A stretch of 34,785 nucleotides of DNA from an uncultured Pseudomonadales bacterium (GCA_943787675.1 CALSNK010000016.1:1-34785), one strand, 5' to 3'; positions 1 to 8,585 are shown, counted from the stretch's first letter. Notes: generated by a model from the sequence alone, not told the origin. A program made the numbers and translations.

Positions 1-221
1 TTATGGGATAAAAACACCTCTTCGATACCCATCTCTGCGGGGTGATATTGCCCGACTAGCTGAGTGATGCCATCAAAAATAATCTTTAATCGCTCGGGGA
101 GGGACTTTTCCGGCAGGCGAATAATACCGCTGGTGACATAGCGCGCTTTACCCGCCTCAACATCGACAATGCCATAGCCGGTGCGCCGCGATCCTGGGTC
201 TATGCCAATTATTCGAGTCAT
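1..221 (-). CDS. ruvC: Crossover junction endodeoxyribonuclease RuvC, N-terminal part
   Basis: Holliday junction resolvase subunit that cuts four-way junctions during recombinational repair, working with RuvAB. The reading frame runs off the left edge, leaving the first 73 residues. It opens with MTRIIGIDPGSRRTGYG, the RuvC fold's first strand, with the metal-binding Asp at residue 8. The second acidic residue of the active site is Glu67 in GIEEVF. The ATG at 219-221 gives the family's usual start. In many gammaproteobacteria ruvC follows aspS and yebC. Here an ABC exporter lies directly upstream, and an 88-base gap with no gene separates the two. The remaining active-site residues lie outside the window. 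Confidence 0.93.
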   Translation of the reverse strand, partial: MTRIIGIDPGSRRTGYGIVDVEAGKARYVTSGIIRLPEKSLPERLKIIFDGITQLVGQYHPAEMGIEEVFLSH

Positions 222-309
222 GGAATTGTTTGCTTTCTAATTTGCCTGCGAGTGTTGCAACCCTGCGCCATTGAGTCAACTACAATTACTCGGCTCTCTA
301 TTCAGTTCG

Positions 310-1506
310 CTATTCAGACCTAAGCGCATCAATCGGCGTCAGCTTGGCTGCGCGCGAGGCGGGCTGGCCGCCGGCAATTAAGCCTATCAGCATAGAGATG
401 CCCAAAGCACCGAGAACGATCTTCGGGCTCAGGGCGACCGGCAATCCGGGCACAAACAGAAAAATAATCATTAATAGAAAGGCCACCAGCAGAATCCCGC
501 AAACCCCACCAATTAAACCCAGCACTAGAGCTTCACCTAAAAACAGCGTGCGCACCTGCCCCACAGTGCCACCCAGCGCGCGCAACAGGCCCACTTCAGT
601 GATTCGCTCATTGACGGTGATCATTAAAATGGTGGTGATACCCACGCCGCCGACCAAAAGCGAGATAGCGCCAAGTCCTGCTCCGGCAAAGGTTAAAATG
701 GATAAAATATTATCCATAGTTGAAAGCACCTGATCCTGGGTGACTATGGTGAAGTCTTCAAACCCATGACGATCGATCAACAGCTTACTTATTTTTGCGG
801 CCATGGCCTCGCCTGAGGATCTTGGATTATAGAAAATATCAATTTCCATCAAACTCTGGCGATTAAATAGCTGCATACCCTTGCCTGCAGGGATATAGAC
901 CAGATCATCCAAATCGGTACCGAGGAATTCACCTTTGGGCGCGGTAACACCAATCACCCGAAAACGCGCTCCACCGATATGAACAAAATCCCCCACCGGA
1001 TTAACCGTACCAAACAGTTCCTCGCGGACCTTACTACCCAAGACCACAAAAGACCGCGCCCGCTGCAAATCATCCGCTGGCAAAAAACTGCCCAGTTCCA
1101 ACTCGAGCTTCCAAGCCTTATCCGCTGCGCCACCAACCCCGGCGATATCGATATAACGCCCTCGCTGCCCAGCTTTAATTTTGGCATTGCCCATCACTAC
1201 CGGCACAACCTCTTCAACATTTGGCAGTTTGGCAATTGCCGAGGCGTCTTGAAGCGACAGCGGTCTGGTAGTATTTAATAATCCACCGATACCAAAGGTT
1301 TCGGTTTTACCCGGATTAACCGCAACAATATGGCTGCCAAACTGGGTGAATTCATTCATCACAAACAGCCGCAAACCCTCACCCAAAGAACTCAGCAACA
1401 CCATCGCGGCAATGCCAATCGAAAAGCCCACAATAGTTAAAAGCGTTCGTGTGCGTTGCATCCACAGTGCCTTAAATACCCAACTGCTGCTGTCGCGAAG
1501 TCTCAT
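310..1506 (-). CDS. MacB/FtsX-type ABC transporter permease (second copy)
   Basis: Inner-membrane permease of a MacB/LolCE-type mechanotransmission ABC system, 398 residues. One TM helix lies near residues 20-40, followed by a roughly 230-residue periplasmic MacB_PCD domain. Three C-terminal TM helices fall at about 270-295, 320-350 and 365-385. It ends in PASRAAKLTPIDALRSE, a variant of the PAxxAAxLxPxxAL tail of FtsX permeases. Its ATG overlaps the stop of the preceding permease by 4 bases (ATGA), indicating translational coupling. It is paralogous to that neighbour, so the two probably form a heterodimer served by one ATPase. The substrate cannot be read from sequence; lipoprotein, peptide, macrolide or lipid export are all possible. 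Confidence 0.9.
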   Translation of the reverse strand: MRLRDSSSWVFKALWMQRTRTLLTIVGFSIGIAAMVLLSSLGEGLRLFVMNEFTQFGSHIVAVNPGKTETFGIGGLLNTTRPLSLQDASAIAKLPNVEEVVPVVMGNAKIKAGQRGRYIDIAGVGGAADKAWKLELELGSFLPADDLQRARSFVVLGSKVREELFGTVNPVGDFVHIGGARFRVIGVTAPKGEFLGTDLDDLVYIPAGKGMQLFNRQSLMEIDIFYNPRSSGEAMAAKISKLLIDRHGFEDFTIVTQDQVLSTMDNILSILTFAGAGLGAISLLVGGVGITTILMITVNERITEVGLLRALGGTVGQVRTLFLGEALVLGLIGGVCGILLVAFLLMIIFLFVPGLPVALSPKIVLGALGISMLIGLIAGGQPASRAAKLTPIDALRSE

Positions 1507-2714
1507 GTTTGAATACCCCGCAGAGCCAGCACTGGGTCTAGAGCCGCGGCGCGTTTGGCGGGCATAATTGAGAATGTCAGGCCGGTCAAAAAGGCAATAC
1601 TAACGGCTGCGGGCACCGCCCAGATTGGCGGCATAAGCGGAAAGTCGGGCCACAGATTGGCAAGGACAAATATCACCGCAAAAGCAAACAGAATACCGGC
1701 GATGGAACCCATAGAAATCAGCAACAACGACTCGCCGACAAATAGCTGTTTAATCTGCCGACTGCTGGCACCAATGGCTTTTAATAAGCCTATTTCCCGT
1801 CGCCGTTGACTGACGGAAATAAGACTGATGTTCATTATTAAAATACCCGCGACCAATAAACTGATCGACGAGATCGCCGCAATGGCCATGGTCAGTACCG
1901 CGAGAATATTATCGAAAGCGGCGAGCATCGAATCCTGGCTGATCACGGTAACATCCTCTTCACCATCGTGGCGCTGGCGAATAATCGATAACATTTGCTG
2001 CTGAATTTTATCGCTGTCGGCACTGGCGGCTATATCCAATATAATTCGAAACAGCCCGGGTGAATCAAATAGCTGTTCGGCGGTGCGCACCGGGATCACC
2101 AGCATATCGCGCAGGTCCAAACCCAGAGATTCGCCGCGCTCCTCGAGCACGCCAACAACCCGCATACGACGATCACCAACACGCACCCACTGGCCCAGCG
2201 CACGGCTATTGCCAAATAATTCGCGTTTAAGTTTTACGCCCAGCACACAGATTGCCAGCGCCTCGCTGCGGGTGCGCGTTGAGAGTATCTTTCCAGCCCC
2301 GACACCGAGTTTACGAACGGCAAAAAAAGCATCAGTACTGCCCAGTGTAATCACCTCTCTGGAGCGACTATCGCGAGCCACCGTGGTCATGCCCGCAATA
2401 ATCGGTGCCATCGCCAATACGCCGGGGATGCGCTCTAGCGCGACGGCATCCTCGAGGGTTAAATCTCTGGGTACGGCACCATAGATAGGTGGCCCGCTGC
2501 CTGTGGTCTCTTTGCGACCGGGCAGAACAATTAATACTCGATTGCCCAGTGCTGAGAATTCTCGATCCACATAACGCCGCGCGCCCTCGCCAAGACTAGT
2601 CAATAAAATGACAGATGCAACGCCGATGCCCACGGCGAGCAATAAAAGGAAGGTGCGCACGCCATGGCGCTGAAATATCTGCGTATTGAAAAAAAACTGA
2701 TCACGCAGTTTCAT
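1503..2714 (-). CDS. MacB/FtsX-type ABC transporter permease (first copy)
   Basis: Inner-membrane permease of the MacB_PCD/FtsX family, 403 residues from the ATG at 2714. I chose this start because MKLRDQFFFNTQ matches the start of the sister permease (MRLRDSSSW). It lies 14 bases inside the ATPase gene, as is usual for coupled ABC operons. The open frame extends further upstream to 2816, but that extension only reads the ATPase 3' end in another frame. It has a TM helix at about residues 20-40, a large periplasmic domain and three C-terminal TM helices, ending PAKRAAALDPVLALRGIQT. It is the middle gene of an exporter operon with a 4-base overlap into the next permease. Confidence 0.9.
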   Translation of the reverse strand: MKLRDQFFFNTQIFQRHGVRTFLLLLAVGIGVASVILLTSLGEGARRYVDREFSALGNRVLIVLPGRKETTGSGPPIYGAVPRDLTLEDAVALERIPGVLAMAPIIAGMTTVARDSRSREVITLGSTDAFFAVRKLGVGAGKILSTRTRSEALAICVLGVKLKRELFGNSRALGQWVRVGDRRMRVVGVLEERGESLGLDLRDMLVIPVRTAEQLFDSPGLFRIILDIAASADSDKIQQQMLSIIRQRHDGEEDVTVISQDSMLAAFDNILAVLTMAIAAISSISLLVAGILIMNISLISVSQRRREIGLLKAIGASSRQIKQLFVGESLLLISMGSIAGILFAFAVIFVLANLWPDFPLMPPIWAVPAAVSIAFLTGLTFSIMPAKRAAALDPVLALRGIQT

Positions 2715-3411
2715 TGTCCACCTGGCTATTTGCATTGGGGTTACAGCTATCCCGATCAATCTGCCCGTCGACCATGCGAATATGCCGGGTCGCACGATCA
2801 CCAATATTCTGATCATGGGTTACCATAATCAACGTGATGCCCTCGCGATTTAAGCTTTCCAACACCTCAATCACCTCGCCGCCGGAGCGCGAATCCAAAT
2901 TGCCGGTGGGCTCATCGGCAAGCAGCAATCGCGGTCGCATGACAATTGCGCGGGCAATCGCGACACGCTGCAATTGGCCACCCGACAACTGGTTGGGTTT
3001 GTGCTTGGCGCGGGATGTCAGACCGACCATTTCCAACACCTCTGCAACGGCTTGGCGGCGCTGTTTAACTGGCTGTTCAGCGAGCATCAAGGGTAATTCA
3101 ATATTTTCAAAGGCCGTCAGTCGATTAACCAGATGAAATGATTGGAAAATAAAGCCAATATTTGCCCCGCGCAGTCGCGCGCGCTTTTCTTCGGCAAGTA
3201 CTTCAGTGGCGACATTATCAAACCAATAACGTCCTGAATCCGGCCGATCGAGTAATCCAATCATATTCAGCAGTGTCGATTTTCCCGACCCAGAGGGGCC
3301 CATAATCGACAGGTATTCGCCAGCTTCAATTGACAGGCTAACATCGCGCAACGCACGCAATGGCGACTCACCAACCTGATAGGTCTTATTAACCATCTCA
3401 AGTTTAATCAC
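2701..3411 (-). CDS. LolD/MacB-type ABC transporter ATPase
   Basis: Cytoplasmic ATPase that powers the two FtsX-type permeases, 236 residues and full length for the LolD/MacB/FtsE class. Walker A is GPSGSGKST (38-46), the Q-loop Gln is 90, the signature LSGGQ is 142-146 followed by QRVAIARA, Walker B is LLLADEP (162-168) with the D-loop GNLD, and the H-loop His is 199 in VTHD. The start is taken as GTG at 3411, whose last two bases overlap the restored TGA (3408-3410) of the membrane-fusion protein gene. An internal ATG five codons later is an alternative. It is followed by a 14-base overlap with the first permease. All catalytic residues are present, so the pump motor is probably functional. 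Confidence 0.94.
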   Translation of the reverse strand: MIKLEMVNKTYQVGESPLRALRDVSLSIEAGEYLSIMGPSGSGKSTLLNMIGLLDRPDSGRYWFDNVATEVLAEEKRARLRGANIGFIFQSFHLVNRLTAFENIELPLMLAEQPVKQRRQAVAEVLEMVGLTSRAKHKPNQLSGGQLQRVAIARAIVMRPRLLLADEPTGNLDSRSGGEVIEVLESLNREGITLIMVTHDQNIGDRATRHIRMVDGQIDRDSCNPNANSQVDNETA

Positions 3412-4540
3412 GGCTGCACAACCACCTCGGCACCGACAACAATGCCTTTGGCACCAATATTACTGATAATTAAATCGCCCTCTCTCAAGGCCACCGAGTA
3501 CTTCACTGTAATGCCAGTTGGCGAGACCCAGTCTTAATTTCGCGCTGCTGTATCAGATTATTTTCATCTACCAAAAAGACAAACGTCTCATCGACAATCA
3601 ATTCAGTCGGCACCCGCAGAGCATTCTCTTTAGCCTGTAAAATAATTTCCATATCGGCGCTATAACCGGCCAGCAAGCGAGGCATCTGCTTATCAGCCTG
3701 CAGATCGGCCTCTACTTCAACCGTGCGCGCCTGCTTCTCAAAATCTAAAACATAGGTAGAAATCCTGCGAATAGTGGCGGGAAAATCACGCTCCCGGAAG
3801 GAATCCATAGTCACCCGCACCGGCATACCCACGGCAATATCTGAGGCATCCACCTCATCAATCGGCGCGCTGATATAGTGGCAGTCATCGGTCAATAGAT
3901 CGATCGCAGGAGGGGTTGGCACCCCCGGTGGTGAAGGCGTAGAAAACTCACCCACCTCGCCGGTCACTTCTGCAACTCGACCGGCAAACGGCGCGTGCAA
4001 ATAAGTCTGAGCCAAAATGGCCTCGGCGAGTTTTAAGCTGGCCAGAGCCTGAGTTTTTCGCGCATCCGCCGCGGCACAGGCCGCCGCGCTGGACTGGGAT
4101 TTTGCCGCGGCCATATCGGCGCGCTCGGCAGAGACCAGTTTTTGTTTCAGCAGGCGCGACAGGCGATTCGCCTCACGGGCATCCGAGGAAGATGCAATGC
4201 AGATACTTTGATGTTCTTTATTGGCGGATTGCAGCTGTGCTTTAGCCTGCTCGACCTGGGCCTGTCGATCGTTATTCCACAGGGACATCAGTAACTGTCC
4301 CTTTTCAACCCGATCACCTTCACGAACATGCAGCTCGGCAATTTGACCGCCAATCGGTAGGGATAATTTAGAGCGCAGACAGGCATTCACTGTTCCGGCC
4401 CGGGTATTTGAAACAGTTTGCTCAACCACACCCGAAGAGACTTTTACCAATTTCACTTCTGGTAGATCGGGCCTGGATAGCAGATAGATAAGTCCGACCA
4501 GAACCACAATAACCACGGCGACTATCAATCTCTTCTTCAT
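3408..4540 (-). CDS. HlyD/MacA-like membrane-fusion protein, C-terminus frameshifted
   Basis: Periplasmic adaptor subunit linking the inner-membrane ABC complex to the outer membrane or envelope. An N-terminal TM anchor lies at residues 4-22. Two lipoyl/barrel-sandwich halves flank an Ala/Gln-rich coiled-coil hairpin (about 95-175), followed by a beta-barrel domain. The uninterrupted frame stops at 3503 after 345 residues with the unnatural tail GSRQLALQ. Removing one base near 3527-3529 restores NWHYSEVLGGL. Removing a second near 3486-3488 restores REGDLIISNIGAKG and runs to a TGA at 3408-3410. That TGA overlaps the ATPase GTG start, and the restored protein is about 376 residues, normal for the family. 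The loss affects only the last domain. It may be a sequence error or recent decay. Confidence 0.85.
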
Positions 4541-4671
4541 AGTAATTCCTTTAATAGATTACTAATTCAATGTAGTTAATAGTTGAGCAGGTTTCTACTG
4601 TTCGGCTAAAACTACCGGGCTCGGACAATTGCTAGATGACTTATAGCAAGTCTGGAAGAAAATGCAGGCAA

Positions 4672-4710
4672 AAAAAAGACCCTTTGGATTTAATCCAAAG
4701 GGTCTTTTTT
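4672..4710 (-). terminator. Rho-independent terminator, probably bidirectional
   Basis: A perfect 11-bp GC-containing stem, GACCCTTTGGA (4678-4688) with TCCAAAGGGTC (4694-4704), has a 5-base loop. It is flanked by an A-tract on the left and a T-tract on the right, so A/T pairing can extend it. Read on the minus strand it lies just after the stop of the repeat protein gene at 4722 and ends in U-rich RNA. It separates that gene from the ABC exporter operon, so the exporter needs its own promoter in 4541-4671. I see no convincing promoter there. Confidence 0.9.
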
Positions 4711-4721
4711 GACCAACCAAT

Positions 4722-5357
4722 TTACTCTTCAGCTTTTGGCTTTGCTTTTGCCTTGGGTGCTGCTTTGGCTTTTGGTGCAGCCTTGGCTTTAGCCTTTGGA
4801 GCAGCTTTGGCTTTAGGTGCAGCTTTAGCTTTAGGTGCAGCTTTAGCTTTAGGTGCGGCTTTTGCTTTGGCTTTTGGAGCAGCCTTCGCCTTTGCCTTTG
4901 GAGCAGCCTTGGCTTTTGGCTTTTCCGCAGGGGCTTCTTCGGCTGCTGGTTCTTCTTTAGGAGCTTCTTCTGCAGTAGGAGCAGGCTCTTCTTCAACAAC
5001 AGGCTCTTCAACCACATCCTCTACCACAGGAACTTCTTCAACCGCCGGGGCTTCTTCTACAACCGCCGGGGCTTCTTCTACAACAGGAGCAGCTTCTTCT
5101 GCAGGTGCCTCTTCGGCAGGAGCTGGTTCTTCAACAGGCGCCTCCTCAACAACTGGAGTTTCCTCTACAGCAGTTTCTTCAACGACTTCTTGAACAACAG
5201 GTGGGGCTGGCTTGGCAGTCTTGATTAGACCTTCCGCCAATAGAATGGTGATTTTTGCGTCTGCATTTACCCAGTTCTTGTCTGCATCTTTAACTGCATA
5301 ACGACCTGAGCCTTTCTGGTAAACAGTGTATTCCTTAGTCTTTTTTATAACTTTCAT
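4722..5357 (-). CDS. Small conserved N-terminal domain with acidic then basic repeat tail (unknown function)
   Basis: I do not recognise a characterised family. The 211-residue product has three parts. Residues 1-47 form a compact, probably folded domain (MKVIKKTKEYTVYQKGSGRY, then WVNADAKITILLAEGLIK). Residues 48-145 are strongly acidic (Glu/Pro/Ala/Val, many VVEEAP-like units). Residues 146-209 are strongly basic KAAPKAKA repeats like histone H1 or AlgP tails. The start at 5357 was chosen over 5366 because AGAGG lies 7 bases upstream of that ATG. The gene follows aspS on the same strand and ends in a strong terminator. The opposite charges suggest a disordered, self-associating or nucleic-acid-binding polymer, which is inference only. 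No signal peptide or TM segment is seen. Confidence 0.75.
   Translation of the reverse strand: MKVIKKTKEYTVYQKGSGRYAVKDADKNWVNADAKITILLAEGLIKTAKPAPPVVQEVVEETAVEETPVVEEAPVEEPAPAEEAPAEEAAPVVEEAPAVVEEAPAVEEVPVVEDVVEEPVVEEEPAPTAEEAPKEEPAAEEAPAEKPKAKAAPKAKAKAAPKAKAKAAPKAKAAPKAKAAPKAKAAPKAKAKAAPKAKAAPKAKAKPKAEE
4738..4920 (-). repeat. Degenerate 18-bp tandem repeats encoding Lys/Ala/Pro units
   Basis: The 3' end of the repeat-protein gene is built from units related to GGTGCAGCTTTAGCTTTA on the plus strand. About three near-identical 18-bp copies lie at 4800-4862 and more diverged ones on both sides. Each unit encodes KAKAAP. Copy number can vary by slippage or unequal recombination without breaking the frame. 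This is a coding minisatellite, not a CRISPR array. Confidence 0.8.
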
Positions 5358-5460
5358 CGGTAACACCTCTTTTTATGATTACTCGTCTGAGTTTATAGTT
5401 TTTCCCAATACCGCCTCTTAACTTGCTTTTAATTATATCTATCTTACTTTCTAGAAAATC

Positions 5461-5498
5461 CACGGCTGCTGTATCCTAACTGAAAAACAGCCGCCGTG
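5461..5498 (-). terminator. Probable hairpin terminator after aspS
   Basis: A 12-bp stem with one mismatch, CACGGCTGCTGT (5461-5472) and ACAGCCGCCGTG (5487-5498), has a 14-base loop. It lies 16 bases past the aspS stop. On the minus strand it is followed by GATTTTCT, a weak U-run, so termination may be partial. The downstream repeat-protein gene could have its own promoter or receive read-through. Confidence 0.5.
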
Positions 5499-5513
5499 AA
5501 AATATGCCTCTAT

Positions 5514-7289
5514 TTAAGCCTCTGGATCTTTGCTGCGCACTCTTATGCTCAGATCACGCAACTGTGCACTGTCGACTGTTCCCGGAGCATCAGTTAACAG
5601 ACAGGCCGCAGACTGAGTTTTAGGGAAGGCGATCACATCGCGAATAGAATCCGCACCGACCATCAGCATAATCAGTCTATCCAGGCCAAATGCCAATCCA
5701 CCATGAGGTGGCGCACCGTGCTTAAGAGCATCCAACAGGAAGCCAAACTTCTCGCGCTGCTCTTCTTCATTGATACCCAGCACTTCAAATACCGTCTGCT
5801 GCATATCCTGATCGTGAATACGGATAGAACCGCCACCCAACTCACAGCCATTCAGTACCATATCGTAGGCGCGGGACAGAGCTTCAGCGGGATTGGCCTG
5901 TAGTTCTTCTTTCGAACAGGAAGGTGCAGTAAACGGATGGTGCAATGGTGTCAGACCACCGTTATCGGTGGTTTCAAACATCGGGAAGTCGACAACCCAC
6001 ATCGGCGCCCACTCTTTGGTGTAAAGGTTTAAATCTTCACCGACCTTGCAGCGCAATGCACCCAAAGCCTCGGAGACAATCTGAGACTTGTCAGCACCGA
6101 AGAAGACGATATCGCCATTCTTGGCATCTAGGCGCTGCATAATATTCATGGTGACTTCATCGCCGAGGAATTTAATAATCGGCGACTGCAGCCCTTCTAT
6201 ACCAGTCTCAATGGCATTGACCTTAATCCAGGCTAAACCTTTGGCGCCGTAGATAGAGACAAACTTGGTGTACTCATCAATTTTCTTGCGCGAGATCTCA
6301 GCACCACCGGTGACCTTCATTGCGGTCACTCGACAGGCAGGGTCGTTGGCCGGGCCAGCGAAGACTTTAAATTCGATATCCTTAAGCAGATCTTTAATCT
6401 CAACCAATTCTAGGGGAATACGCAAATCGGGCTTATCTGAACCATATTTATGCATCGCATCGGCATAGGTCATACGCGGGAACTCAGCGAATTCAACACC
6501 CATATGCTCAGCGAAGATACCGCGAATCATGTTTTCAGTGGTCGACATAATGTCTTCTTCATCGACAAAAGAGGCTTCTATATCAATCTGGGTGAATTCA
6601 GGCTGACGGTCAGCACGCAGATCTTCATCGCGGAAACACTTGGCAATCTGGTAGTAGCGGTCAAAGCCGGCCACCATCAACAGCTGCTTAAACAGCTGCG
6701 GCGACTGCGGCATAGCAAAGAACTGACCGGGATGAGTTCGCGACGGGATCAGATAGTCACGTGCACCCTCAGGAGTAGCACGGGTCATAATAGGTGTTTC
6801 AATATCCAAAAACCCATTATCCACAAGGTAGTTGCGAATTGATGAGGTGATTTTGGAGCGGAAACGCAGGCTGTTTTGCATCTCGGTGCGACGCAAATCC
6901 ATATAGCGATACTTAAGGCGAACATCTTCACCTACAGTCACATGATCGTCGAGCTGGAATGGCGGCGTTACCGCACTGTTAAGAATTTCCAACGCTGTAC
7001 CGTAGACTTCAATCTCACCGGTAGCCATATTTGGGTTGACGGTGGCTTCGCTGCGAGCGCGAACTTTACCGGTTACCTTGAGCACGTATTCAGAGCGAAC
7101 CTTATCTGCCTGGGAGAAGAACTCACCGGCATCCGGATCGAAGACTACCTGAACAATACCTTCGCGATCGCGCAGATCAACAAAAATAACACCGCCGTGA
7201 TCGCGACGACGATCAACCCAGCCACAGAGCGTAATTTCTTCATCAATATTTTTGCTTGTGACTAATCCACAATAGTTAGATCGATACAT
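5514..7289 (-). CDS. aspS: Aspartate--tRNA ligase
   Basis: Class II aminoacyl-tRNA synthetase that charges tRNA-Asp in the cytoplasm, 591 residues, the usual bacterial length. The N-terminal OB-fold anticodon-binding domain spans about 1-110. The catalytic domain has motif 2 [16 protein letters not shown] (219-234) and motif 3 [10 protein letters not shown] (530-539). The bacterial insertion domain lies between them (about 280-420). The ATG at 7289 gives the standard MYRSNYCG start. The FmdB-type zinc ribbon gene lies 71 bases upstream, a frequent pairing in gammaproteobacteria. The usual downstream yebC and ruvC are not adjacent. Whether the enzyme is discriminating cannot be settled by eye. 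Confidence 0.98.
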   Translation of the reverse strand: MYRSNYCGLVTSKNIDEEITLCGWVDRRRDHGGVIFVDLRDREGIVQVVFDPDAGEFFSQADKVRSEYVLKVTGKVRARSEATVNPNMATGEIEVYGTALEILNSAVTPPFQLDDHVTVGEDVRLKYRYMDLRRTEMQNSLRFRSKITSSIRNYLVDNGFLDIETPIMTRATPEGARDYLIPSRTHPGQFFAMPQSPQLFKQLLMVAGFDRYYQIAKCFRDEDLRADRQPEFTQIDIEASFVDEEDIMSTTENMIRGIFAEHMGVEFAEFPRMTYADAMHKYGSDKPDLRIPLELVEIKDLLKDIEFKVFAGPANDPACRVTAMKVTGGAEISRKKIDEYTKFVSIYGAKGLAWIKVNAIETGIEGLQSPIIKFLGDEVTMNIMQRLDAKNGDIVFFGADKSQIVSEALGALRCKVGEDLNLYTKEWAPMWVVDFPMFETTDNGGLTPLHHPFTAPSCSKEELQANPAEALSRAYDMVLNGCELGGGSIRIHDQDMQQTVFEVLGINEEEQREKFGFLLDALKHGAPPHGGLAFGLDRLIMLMVGADSIRDVIAFPKTQSAACLLTDAPGTVDSAQLRDLSIRVRSKDPEA

Positions 7290-7360
7290 CTGCTGTCTAT
7301 CCCTACTCTAATTTATAAAATTTATATTTAAGATATGCTGGCTACAGGGCCAAAATCACA

Positions 7361-7597
7361 TCAACTTTCTTTTCCTGTTGCAGCGACATTTTTGTCGCTG
7401 AGATTCTTTTTACTGCCTGTTTTAAAGTCTGTCTCGTACCAGCCACTGCCACTCAAGCGAAATCCTGCGGCAGACAGCAGTTTCTTCAACTCGGGTTTTG
7501 CACAAGCCGGGCAGTCTACCAGACTATCATCACTCATCTTTTGCAACGCTTCATGCTCATGATTACAAGCCTGACAGCGATACTCATATATAGGCAT
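7361..7597 (-). CDS. FmdB-family zinc ribbon protein
   Basis: Small 78-residue protein of the FmdB/CxxC regulatory family. The N-terminus MPIYEYRCQAC is diagnostic. Two Cys pairs, C8-x2-C11 and C29-x2-C32, form a zinc ribbon, and GSGWYETDFK follows as in many homologues. The C-terminal tail is polar and probably disordered. The biochemical role of the family is unsettled; in gammaproteobacteria it often sits just upstream of aspS, as here. It is probably transcribed with aspS from a promoter in 7598-7860. Confidence 0.93.
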   Translation of the reverse strand: MPIYEYRCQACNHEHEALQKMSDDSLVDCPACAKPELKKLLSAAGFRLSGSGWYETDFKTGSKKNLSDKNVAATGKES

Positions 7598-7860
7598 ATG
7601 TTACTTCCTGAATCATTATCCAATAGCTACCCATTGAGCAGCTAGTAAAAAAGCGAAGCATTATACCCTAGCACCTGCGCTTGGAGAATGGCCTCACCGA
7701 AGCATAGACCGCCGAAAAGTAAAAAAAAGCCTAAAAATGCTGCTATTCGTGGCACAACGGGTAAACAGCAGCTATAAATAATGTCGAGGCCCTGTTAGCA
7801 GTTGCCCCCCCCAGATGCGACAGGGATAGTGTAATTTTTACATTCATAAAGGAAGAGACA

Positions 7861-8448
7861 ATGGCTGTTAAAAAAGGATCTGCAAAATCAAAAGTGAAAG
7901 TGAAGGCAAAAGCGCCCGCCAAAAGAAAAACCCCCTCAAAAATAACTGCAGCGAGAAGTGCAACCCCGAAAAAAGCATCGGTGGTCAAAGGCACTAGTAA
8001 AAAGGCTCCAGTTAAAAAAACTACAACGAAGAAAACCACAGCGAAAAAAGCTTTAGCTAAGAAGCTTGTTACTAAAAAGCCTGTCGCTAAGAAAGCAGCG
8101 GCTAAAAAAGCCACTGCACCAGCCCGCAAGGTTACCGCCGTCAGCAATCGCTTTAGCAAAACCGAGATTATCAGCGAACTGGCAACCAACACTGAGTTGA
8201 CTCGCAAACAGGTTAATTCGGTACTTGATGAACTGGCGGTTCTTGTTGAGCGACATGTTAAGAAACGCTCAGTCGGCGAATTTGTGCTTGCCGGCCTGAT
8301 TAAGATTCACACGGTTAAGCGTCCGGCTAAGAAATCTTACAAAGGTATCAACCCGTTTACCGGCAAACAGACCACATTTAAAGCACGACCAGCCTCTGTA
8401 GCGGTTAAGGTTCATGCGCTTAAAGGTCTTAAGGATATGGCGCAGTAG
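7861..8448 (+). CDS. Histone H1-like tail fused to an HU/IHF-type DNA-binding domain
   Basis: Nucleoid-associated protein of 195 residues. Residues 1-96 are a Lys/Ala/Thr-rich tail with many AKK and KKxxxKK units resembling eukaryotic H1 C-termini. Residues 97-195 resemble HU: RFSKTEIISELATNTELTR matches the HU helix-turn-helix start. KGINPFTGKQTTFKARPASV corresponds to the HU arm and tip region (GRNPQTG in E. coli HU), and ALKGLKDM to the closing helix. AAGGAAG precedes the ATG by 6 bases. HU arm proline identity and dimerisation cannot be judged here. It probably binds DNA non-specifically and condenses it. The gene is monocistronic and ends in an intergenic repeat cluster shared with the convergent HIT gene. 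Confidence 0.85.
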   Translation: MAVKKGSAKSKVKVKAKAPAKRKTPSKITAARSATPKKASVVKGTSKKAPVKKTTTKKTTAKKALAKKLVTKKPVAKKAAAKKATAPARKVTAVSNRFSKTEIISELATNTELTRKQVNSVLDELAVLVERHVKKRSVGEFVLAGLIKIHTVKRPAKKSYKGINPFTGKQTTFKARPASVAVKVHALKGLKDMAQ

Positions 8449-8454
8449 CTTTCT

Positions 8455-8585
8455 TTCTGCCGTCTCGAACGTTCCTACTGTCGTCTCGAATGCAATGAGA
8501 GATCTCAGGAAGTGGCAGGAGGTCCCTCGTCGCTAACGCTCTGTCGGGATGACGGTGGTTTCTTTCGTCATCTCGGCGAAGGGAC
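8455..8585. repeat. Cluster of GTCAT-C-CGA type intergenic repeat units
   Basis: The convergent gap after the HU-fusion gene holds several related units in both orientations. A forward unit starts GTCGTCTCGAATGC near 8480 and ends AGAGATCTC at 8506. An inverted unit at 8521-8553 reads on the minus strand GTCATCCCGACAGAGCG... ending GACGAGGGACC. Shorter fragments lie at about 8459 and 8567. Opposed copies can fold together and may terminate both convergent transcripts. Related units recur at 11390-11525 and 22172-22201. Confidence 0.7.

Noticed and set aside
4738..4920. Regularly spaced repeats that could be mistaken for CRISPR
   Set aside because: The 18-bp units are contiguous without unique spacers and lie in a coding frame.
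4636..5193. Long plus-strand open frame, Ala/Ser/Gly/Phe-rich
   Set aside because: It is the antisense of the Lys/Ala/Glu repeat gene; the repeat codons give an open reverse frame with low-complexity composition and no start signals.
7804..7812. Run of C residues upstream of the HU-fusion gene, considered as a phase-variation tract
   Set aside because: It lies in non-coding sequence over 45 bases before the ATG and short runs of this size are common; no promoter spacing seen.
7743..8207. Minus-strand open frame with hydrophobic Val/Phe/Leu/Ala repeats resembling a membrane protein
   Set aside because: It is antisense to the Lys/Ala codons of the H1-tail gene (AAA/AAG read backward as Phe/Leu), with no ribosome binding site or conserved motif.
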